From Candidatus Omnitrophota bacterium (GTDB taxonomy: Bacteria; Omnitrophota; Gorgyraeia; Gygaellales; Profunditerraquicolaceae), in the NCBI GenBank assembly GCA_030691585.1, contig JAUYEC010000170.1, positions 1 to 22,879 of the forward strand: a stretch of DNA of 22,879 nt, written 5' to 3'. The notes beneath the pieces were generated by a model, which was not told where the DNA came from, ran no database searches, and saw only the letters and a program-made list of their open reading frames with translations. The position numbers were made by a program, and so were the translations under genes. Within the stretch, counting starts at the first letter, position 1; every line of letters begins with the position of its first letter. Positions 17,236-22,879 of this stretch are shown piece by piece.

Positions 17236-18282
17236 ATGAAAAGAAAAATTAGAACAATAAAGAAGGCCTTTTCGAAGACTCCGAAGCAGTTATTGGCTTT
17301 GGGTGTTCAAAGGATCTCATTTTCCGCCGGTAAGGATCTTTCATTCGCTTACCCGCCGTCTATCATACTTGAGCCTACGAATGCGTGCAACCTGAGATGC
17401 ATAAGCTGCAAGAAGAACAGTGCCGGTACGCAAGAAACAGGTTTTATGAAGGTCGATGATTTAAAGGGCCTGTTAAACCAAGCGGGCAAGTATCTAAGCA
17501 GTATTTTATTTAACGGGTTTGGAGAACCGTTGTTGCATCCGCAGTTTTGCGAATTCTTGAGCCTATTTCATACTCGCGTGCCTTGGGTTAAGGTTGTTTT
17601 TTTTACAAATGGGCTTTTATTTACTGATAAAATCATCGATTCGGCCATACATAATAAAGTCCACGAGATCATTATATCTATCGATAGCGCTACCGCGGAA
17701 ACATACCGCAAGATCCGCAAAAATGATTTTTCAATACTTCTGCGCAATATCCGGATGCTTAATGAAGCAAAAAAGCGTCATAAAACGGTTTTGCCCTTAG
17801 TCAAAGCCAGTTTTACCATTATGGAGGAAAATCGCCACGAGATAGAGGCTTTTTTAAAATTATTGCGTTCTTTGGATATTGAGCCGGGTTTGATCGAGGC
17901 GGTAAATACAAAATGGGGTTATGGCGGAAGAGTTCCGGTGCCTGCCGATCTGGATAAGGCGTACAAAGCCTGCCGTGTTCTTTTCCCTGACATAGATCTG
18001 GGGCCGGTTTTCTCTTTTGTCCGTAAACCTTATGGGCCGGTTTGTCCTTTACCGTTTGTTCCTTATGTCGCATGGAACGGTGATCTAAAAGTCTGTTGCT
18101 ATATGCCTCTTGCCGCGGACTATCCTCTGGGTAATGTATTTGAATCGTCTTTTCGTCAAGTCTGGCTCAATAAAAAATCCAGGCACGTGCGCTCGGAATT
18201 GCTCAAAAAAAGATTTTTGCCGTTTTGTTCCGATTGCATGAGGGCGCATAAACCTTTAAGAACTATACGCGCCTATCCTTAA
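17236..18282 (+). CDS. Radical SAM protein with SPASM-like C-terminal domain
   Basis: A 348-residue radical SAM enzyme. A basic N-terminal stretch of about 25 residues (several K and R) precedes LEPTNACNLRCISC (C51, C55, C58). FNGFGEPLLHP is the GGE-like SAM motif, here GFGEP. The C-terminal cysteines CPLPF, VCCY, GNVFE, a tryptophan in VWLN, and CSDC give a SPASM layout for additional iron-sulfur clusters. The substrate is unknown; no precursor peptide is visible nearby, so a glycan or lipid carrier is more likely than a ribosomal peptide. No ribosome site is seen before ATG 17236, and the next gene, another radical SAM, starts 4 bases after its stop. Confidence 0.92.
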   Translation: MKRKIRTIKKAFSKTPKQLLALGVQRISFSAGKDLSFAYPPSIILEPTNACNLRCISCKKNSAGTQETGFMKVDDLKGLLNQAGKYLSSILFNGFGEPLLHPQFCEFLSLFHTRVPWVKVVFFTNGLLFTDKIIDSAIHNKVHEIIISIDSATAETYRKIRKNDFSILLRNIRMLNEAKKRHKTVLPLVKASFTIMEENRHEIEAFLKLLRSLDIEPGLIEAVNTKWGYGGRVPVPADLDKAYKACRVLFPDIDLGPVFSFVRKPYGPVCPLPFVPYVAWNGDLKVCCYMPLAADYPLGNVFESSFRQVWLNKKSRHVRSELLKKRFLPFCSDCMRAHKPLRTIRAYP

Positions 18283-18286
18283 TAAT

Positions 18287-19750
18287 ATGAATATTGTACT
18301 CGTCGAAGTCTCTCCGGATAAAAGTGTTTTGACGCTGGATTACCTGCCGCATCCGGGCTTAGCCTATATTGCCGCTGTCCTTGAAAAAGCAGGGCATCCG
18401 GTGCGCATCGTTGATCCTGTTTCTTCCGGAAACGATGTAAATAAGATCATTAGCCAGATCATCGGATTTAAGCCTGCCATCGTAGGTTTTACCTCTACGA
18501 CTTCCGCTAGATTCGCCACGATCTCGGCCATTCAGATGGTAAAAAAAGAGTGTGGAGCTTTTGTTGTCGCCGGCGGCCCGCATTTTCACCCGACCGCAAA
18601 GGATGCTTTGTTGTTGGTGCCCGAGATCGATTGCATAGTCAAGGGCGAGGGTGAAATGGCTATGCTTGAAATCGCGCGGTCTGTTGAGGCGGGGGCCGGC
18701 CTTAAAGAGATCCCGGGTATCTATTTCAGGGAGAACGGCGGGATAACGGAAAATCCGGACAGGGAATTAAATGACGCTTTGGATTCTTTGCCGATCCCCG
18801 CGTATCATTTATTCGATTTGCCGCGTTATAAAATGCGGGTAAGGGGGACAAGTATCCCGGCCATAGGAGTAATAAGCAGCCGGGGGTGCCCTAATCAATG
18901 CACCTTTTGTTCCATGACCGGTTTGCAAAAACACAGATTCCGCAAACGCTCGCCGGATCTTGTTCTCGATGAAGTAGAGCGGTTGCATGAGATTTACGGT
19001 TATAAAGGTTTTATGTTTAATGATGACACGCTTACTATGGATCGCGGCCATATTGATGCGATCTGCCGGGGTATAATTAAACGTAAATTGGATATTGCCT
19101 GGTCCGCGTTGGCGCGGGTTAACACGGTTGACCGTGATATATTATCACTTATGAAAAAAGCCGGATGCCGCCACATTACTTACGGCGTAGAATCTGGCAG
19201 CGCCAAGACCCTTAAGTCAATAAAAAAGAATATTACGGTAGATCAGGCGCGTATAGCAGTCGCGATGACCGCGGAACTGGGCATACCTTTCGATACTCTT
19301 TTTATCCTGAGCCTTCCGGGTGAAACAATGGAGGAGGCCGCCAAGACAGTTGATCTGATAAATGAATTTGCCCGCCTCCCGCGCGGCAAGGCTATCTATG
19401 CTTTTACCTTTATATATCCCGGGACCGAAGTTGAAAGGCAGGCTTTTGATCAAGGTATTCTGCCTTATGATTTTTCATGGAATACCGAATACAAGAAAGT
19501 TATCTATACCGTCTTAGGGACCGACCCAGGCATTCCCTGCTGGGAAACACCGGAGCTCCCCTTGAGGGATTTAAAGGCCCTGATATTTAAATCCCGGCCT
19601 TTATCCGTAAAATTTTCACAGATCTTCCATAAATTGATGGATTTGCGGGGAAGGCGCTTATTTTCCGCGATAAAGATATTTTGTCGCGCTTTTACCGTTA
19701 AAAGTACCGGTCACGAAAAGCGCGGCCTTAAAAACGGTCAATCAAATTAA
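18287..19750 (+). CDS. Radical SAM protein with N-terminal cobalamin-binding domain
   Basis: A 487-residue B12-type radical SAM enzyme (BchE/HpnJ-like layout). Residues 1-150 form the cobalamin fold, with LPHPGLAYIAAVLEKAGH, a conserved VGFTSTT and VAGGPHFHPTA, then VKGEGE. No DxHxxG motif is visible, as in many of these proteins. The radical SAM core begins SSRGCPNQCTFC (C201, C205, C208), followed by FNDDTLTMD, YGVESGS and LSLPGETMEEA. Family members do methylations and C-C bond or ring changes on lipids, sugars and other small molecules. This one and the truncated protein at the window start are the same class. It ends 10 bases before the flippase gene, hinting at work on a lipid-linked intermediate. 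Confidence 0.94.
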   Translation: MNIVLVEVSPDKSVLTLDYLPHPGLAYIAAVLEKAGHPVRIVDPVSSGNDVNKIISQIIGFKPAIVGFTSTTSARFATISAIQMVKKECGAFVVAGGPHFHPTAKDALLLVPEIDCIVKGEGEMAMLEIARSVEAGAGLKEIPGIYFRENGGITENPDRELNDALDSLPIPAYHLFDLPRYKMRVRGTSIPAIGVISSRGCPNQCTFCSMTGLQKHRFRKRSPDLVLDEVERLHEIYGYKGFMFNDDTLTMDRGHIDAICRGIIKRKLDIAWSALARVNTVDRDILSLMKKAGCRHITYGVESGSAKTLKSIKKNITVDQARIAVAMTAELGIPFDTLFILSLPGETMEEAAKTVDLINEFARLPRGKAIYAFTFIYPGTEVERQAFDQGILPYDFSWNTEYKKVIYTVLGTDPGIPCWETPELPLRDLKALIFKSRPLSVKFSQIFHKLMDLRGRRLFSAIKIFCRAFTVKSTGHEKRGLKNGQSN

Positions 19751-19760
19751 ACAATTTAAA

Positions 19761-21260
19761 ATGAGCCCGAAAAACAGCGTCAGATTTGCTATTTTTAACG
19801 CGGTCTATAGTTACATCGGCAAGGCCGTTTCTTCTGTATTTACCGCGCTTGCTTTTGTTCTTATAGTCAGGAGCCTGAGTGTCACCGATTACGGCAGATA
19901 TACATTTTATATTAACGGCGTATTTTTTGTGGCGATATTGCTTGATCTGGGTATGGCAGAATTGATCTTGCGCTATGCCCCGCAGCATTTAGAAGAGGGG
20001 AATATTTCCACCGTCAAATGGATGTTCAAGAAATCCGTGCTTTTGATCTCCGGGGCGTGTGCCGGCGCGATATTGTTATCGTTTATTATTATGCGGTTTT
20101 TGCCCGGCTTGACCAGCCGCCTGCAGTTGAACAAGGTACTGCCGTTTATCATCATTTTCGGGTGGATGCGCATCATTATGTTGATACTCGGTAACGTCCT
20201 GAATGCCTTTTTCAAGCAGTCATACCGGATCACCTGCGAGATCGCTATATCGGCAGTAAGATTATTTTTTATCTATCTGCTTATAAAAAGAGGCATGGAT
20301 GTGTGGTTTCTTATTGTTCTTTTTGGGGCGCTTGATCTGATTATGATAGCGGCTTTTTACGCCAAGATCGGGGCGATGTTTAAATCGGTGTCTGCTAAAG
20401 CAGGGCGGGACATTTTTGGCAAAATGCGCTGGTTTGCCCTGAATGAATATCTATACCGCTTATTCTGGTTTTTTACGGACAACAGGTTCGATCTCTATTT
20501 GGTGGGCCTTATTCTCGGCTTAACTCCCGCGGGATATTTTGCTTTTGCCGCAGGGATCGTGAATCTCTTGATCGATTGGTCGCCGGGCCTTATCATCCGT
20601 CCGGTATTAGCACCGCTTTTCGTGCAAAAATATGCGGCGGCCAAAGATATATCGATGATACAGAATATATTCCAGCTGCACAATAAATTCCTGATCTTTT
20701 TGACTCTTCCGATCTTTGCGGCTATCGCGGTTATAATTGACAAAGTGATAATTTATATACTCGACCCGAAATATCTCGCGTCGCTGAACGTTTTTTTTAT
20801 TTTTCTTGGCTCGATGTTCCTTGTAAACATACTTATACCCTTGCGTAATGTTATCGCGATGATCGAACGCCCCGATATAAGCAATATAACAAATATCGTC
20901 GCGATACCAAAGATCCTGCTGATACTGTGGCTTGCCGGGAGCATGGGAATAATCGGAGTGGCTTCTATTTATGCCTTATCCCTGGCGGCGATAATCTTGA
21001 TCAATGTTGTTTTGATTAAGAAAGAGGTTGAGCTGGCCTTCCCCTGGAAAAGTTTTTTTAAGATAGCGGGCAATTCCCTTGTAATGGCAGCGGTATTATT
21101 TTCTCTACGGCCCTTGATCGTCAACAGGATCAATTTGTTCCTGATCTTGATCTGCGGCATGGGCGTATATATTTTGGCGGCATATCTAAATAAGGCTTTT
21201 GATGACAGGGAAAGGGCCCTGTTCAATCGCGCCTTTAAGGTCAAGCTATGGTATTTTTGA
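19761..21260 (+). CDS. Wzx-like polysaccharide flippase (MOP superfamily)
   Basis: A 499-residue membrane protein with about 12 to 14 hydrophobic segments and no large soluble domain, the normal size for Wzx/RfbX-type flippases. The N terminus, with VRSLSVTDYGRYTFYI and ILLDLGMAELILRYAP, matches the first two helices of the polysaccharide biosynthesis family. These proteins move undecaprenyl-linked oligosaccharides from the cytoplasmic to the outer face of the inner membrane. Its presence marks the locus as a Wzx-type pathway rather than an ABC-exporter pathway. Its end overlaps the next glycosyltransferase by 13 bases. Confidence 0.93.
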   Translation: MSPKNSVRFAIFNAVYSYIGKAVSSVFTALAFVLIVRSLSVTDYGRYTFYINGVFFVAILLDLGMAELILRYAPQHLEEGNISTVKWMFKKSVLLISGACAGAILLSFIIMRFLPGLTSRLQLNKVLPFIIIFGWMRIIMLILGNVLNAFFKQSYRITCEIAISAVRLFFIYLLIKRGMDVWFLIVLFGALDLIMIAAFYAKIGAMFKSVSAKAGRDIFGKMRWFALNEYLYRLFWFFTDNRFDLYLVGLILGLTPAGYFAFAAGIVNLLIDWSPGLIIRPVLAPLFVQKYAAAKDISMIQNIFQLHNKFLIFLTLPIFAAIAVIIDKVIIYILDPKYLASLNVFFIFLGSMFLVNILIPLRNVIAMIERPDISNITNIVAIPKILLILWLAGSMGIIGVASIYALSLAAIILINVVLIKKEVELAFPWKSFFKIAGNSLVMAAVLFSLRPLIVNRINLFLILICGMGVYILAAYLNKAFDDRERALFNRAFKVKLWYF

Positions 21261-22438
21261 GCGATAAATTAGAAAACGAAAATATTATCTGCGTTTCGTC
21301 TTCCGATTGGGAAAAGCCCTACGGCAGTAAGCAGCAGGTCATGTCGGTTTTAGCCTCCGGTAACAGGATCCTCTATATTGAAGCGCAGGTTTCCTTCCTG
21401 CATCTGTTCCTGGACCCGTTTGAAGGCGCGAAACGATTGATGCGCGCGGCTGGAGGCCTGGCCAAAAAAGGATCCATATATATTTATACGCCGCCGCCTT
21501 TATTGCCGTTCAGTAATTACTTTCTTTTTATCAACCGTATCAACCAGGGGCTGCTTTTATATTGCTTGAAAAAACTGGTTAAAAAATTGAATTTCAAACG
21601 GCCGATTCTTTGGGTATATTGCGCCGGCAGCGCTGAATTGCTGGGAAAACTTGAAGAGAAATTATCTGTTTATTACTGTTTGGACGATTTTTCTTCAGAG
21701 ATCCCAAATGAGAGAAGAAAAAAGGTAATGCAGTCCCTGGAAAGAAAACTTTTGACCGATTCCGATATCGCTTTTGCGTGCACGTATTCTCTTTGTGAGC
21801 AAAGGAAAGGCATTTGTCCGGATATTCATTTCGTGCGTAACGGGGTGGACGCCGGTAGTTTCGCCGTTAAGATCGGCCCCGGTAAAGGCCCCGAAGATAT
21901 CCGGCGCATACCTTCTCCGCGTATTGGGCTCGTGGGAACATTTGATTCGCGTATTGATACCGGCCTTATTTTTTTTATCGCCGGACAAAAACCGCAGTGG
22001 CAGATAATCCTTATCGGCAGCAATACGCCAAAAGGGTTTGATATCCGTGAATTAAACAAACATAGGAACATACACTATCTGGGTTTCAAAAAGAACGAGC
22101 TTATCGCGGCCTATATCAACCAGATGGATATTTGTATCATTCCTTACCATACTCACGGATTTAACCGCCATTTATTCCCGTTAAAAACGTGGGAGTACCT
22201 GGCGGCGGGAAAACCGGTGGTATCTACTGCCTTGCCGGAGTTGGATTTTCTAAAGGATGTTATATATATCGCCGCGGATAAAAATAAATTTGTGGCAGGG
22301 ATACAAGAACTGCTTTCTAAGGGCAATGACAATTTTCAGGCGGGAATAGATATCGCCAATTCCAACTCATGGGCTGCCTTGGCTAAAGAGATAGCGCGGC
22401 ATATTACCCAAAAGTTAAATATGGAGCAATGGGGTTGA
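21248..22438 (+). CDS. Glycosyltransferase, GT4/TuaH-like
   Basis: A 396-residue GT-B glycosyltransferase. The N terminus (SSSDWEKPYGSKQQVM, then ILYIEAQ) and the mid-protein VYYCLDDFSSEIPN are marks of a subgroup related to TuaH of teichuronic acid synthesis. The donor half shows HFVRNGVDAGSF, GLVGTFDSRID, IILIGSN, HYLGFKKNELIAAY, then FPLKTWEYLAAGKPVVSTALPE with the conserved glutamate. The donor sugar is unknown. The start lies inside the flippase gene end, and the stop overlaps the next radical SAM gene, so expression is probably coupled. Confidence 0.92.
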   Translation: MVFLSDKLENENIICVSSSDWEKPYGSKQQVMSVLASGNRILYIEAQVSFLHLFLDPFEGAKRLMRAAGGLAKKGSIYIYTPPPLLPFSNYFLFINRINQGLLLYCLKKLVKKLNFKRPILWVYCAGSAELLGKLEEKLSVYYCLDDFSSEIPNERRKKVMQSLERKLLTDSDIAFACTYSLCEQRKGICPDIHFVRNGVDAGSFAVKIGPGKGPEDIRRIPSPRIGLVGTFDSRIDTGLIFFIAGQKPQWQIILIGSNTPKGFDIRELNKHRNIHYLGFKKNELIAAYINQMDICIIPYHTHGFNRHLFPLKTWEYLAAGKPVVSTALPELDFLKDVIYIAADKNKFVAGIQELLSKGNDNFQAGIDIANSNSWAALAKEIARHITQKLNMEQWG

Positions 22439-22879
22439 TAGATAATTTTATCGTAAAGTCGTATTTTAATTATTCCGGGTATCTTTTCAGGGTTTTCCCG
22501 GGGCTGCTTTCTTTTGTCCTGCCCAGGACGCTCGTGGTAGAGGCAAGCAATATGTGCATGCTTAAGTGTCCCGTATGCGCTACCGTAAATTATTCAAAAA
22601 GGCAAAAGGGGCTTATGCCTTTTGAATTATTTAAAGGCCTGCTGGATTCCATAGATTGGAAATTAAGGCGCATAAATTTTTCTTACGCCGGAGAGCCGCT
22701 TGTCAATCCCGACCTATTCAAGATGGTAGGGTATGCGGCGGCTAAGGGCATAGATTCGATCGTGGAGACAAACGGCATGCTTTTAGAGGATCGTATCGAT
22801 GATATATTGAGTTCCGGCCTTTACAAGCTTAATATCGCTTTTGACGGGATAAACCAGGAGATGGCCTCTTTATACAGGA
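22429..22879 (+). CDS. Radical SAM protein, N-terminal part (3' truncated)
   Basis: The frame stays open from ATG 22429 to the window end; about 150 residues are seen. An alternative start is TTG 22435, which overlaps the previous stop as TTGA and has GGAG eight bases upstream (only two before the ATG). Residues 1-37 are hydrophobic with basic residues (FRVFPGLLSFVLPRT), as in membrane-contacting radical SAM proteins. The cluster motif is SNMCMLKCPVC (C43, C47, C50), followed by SYAGEPLVNP, the SAM-contact GEP motif, and ETNGMLLED, then a strand ending FDGINQE. The C-terminal domain is outside the window, so SPASM cysteines cannot be checked; the layout resembles the two SPASM genes above. 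Confidence 0.85.
   Translation, partial: MGLIDNFIVKSYFNYSGYLFRVFPGLLSFVLPRTLVVEASNMCMLKCPVCATVNYSKRQKGLMPFELFKGLLDSIDWKLRRINFSYAGEPLVNPDLFKMVGYAAAKGIDSIVETNGMLLEDRIDDILSSGLYKLNIAFDGINQEMASLYR

Noticed and set aside
1..22879. Mobile elements, transposases, tRNA or CRISPR arrays
   Set aside because: No transposase or integrase motif, no tRNA-like cloverleaf and no repeated spacer pattern was seen by eye.

Overview
The window is a continuous block of 19 genes, all on the + strand and packed end to end. The largest gap between genes is 42 bases, and many junctions overlap. It is an interior piece of a large surface-glycan (O-antigen, capsule or exopolysaccharide type) biosynthesis locus; the first and last genes run off the window. 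I see no RNA gene, mobile element, CRISPR array, origin or clear terminator. The organism is a bacterium using the standard code (TAA, TAG and TGA all act as stops) with moderate GC. The mix of many radical SAM enzymes with glycosyltransferases and large orphan membrane proteins resembles uncultured lineages such as Candidatus Omnitrophota. That is inference from style, not something the sequence proves.

Layout. (a) 1-4195: the end of a B12-type radical SAM protein, then two polytopic membrane proteins of unrecognised family (GT-C glycosyltransferase or polymerase candidates). (b) 4192-9739: a GT4 glycosyltransferase, an RmlD-like sugar reductase, a radical SAM/SPASM protein coupled to a UDP-galactopyranose-mutase-like flavoprotein, and a second GT4 enzyme. 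(c) 9741-17214: a sugar decoration cassette made of a zinc-ribbon methyltransferase, an AsnB-type amidotransferase, a Gfo/Idh/MocA sugar dehydrogenase, a NodU/CmcH carbamoyltransferase, a DegT/DnrJ/EryC1/StrS aminotransferase and a second methyltransferase. (d) 17236-22879: a SPASM radical SAM, a B12-binding radical SAM, a Wzx-like flippase, another glycosyltransferase, and the start of a further radical SAM protein.

How they may work together. The Gfo/Idh dehydrogenase and the PLP aminotransferase can make an amino sugar by oxidation and then transamination. AsnB could turn a sugar carboxylate into an amide. The carbamoyltransferase and two methyltransferases would add O-carbamoyl and methyl groups. 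The glycosyltransferases would assemble the unit on a lipid carrier and the flippase would move it across the membrane. The five radical SAM proteins (two B12 type, three with a SPASM-like layout or a membrane-docking N terminus) have no assigned role in this kind of pathway and are the most interesting part of the window. No initiating sugar-phosphate transferase, nucleotidyltransferase or RmlABC genes are present, so the full pathway must extend beyond the window or use genes elsewhere.
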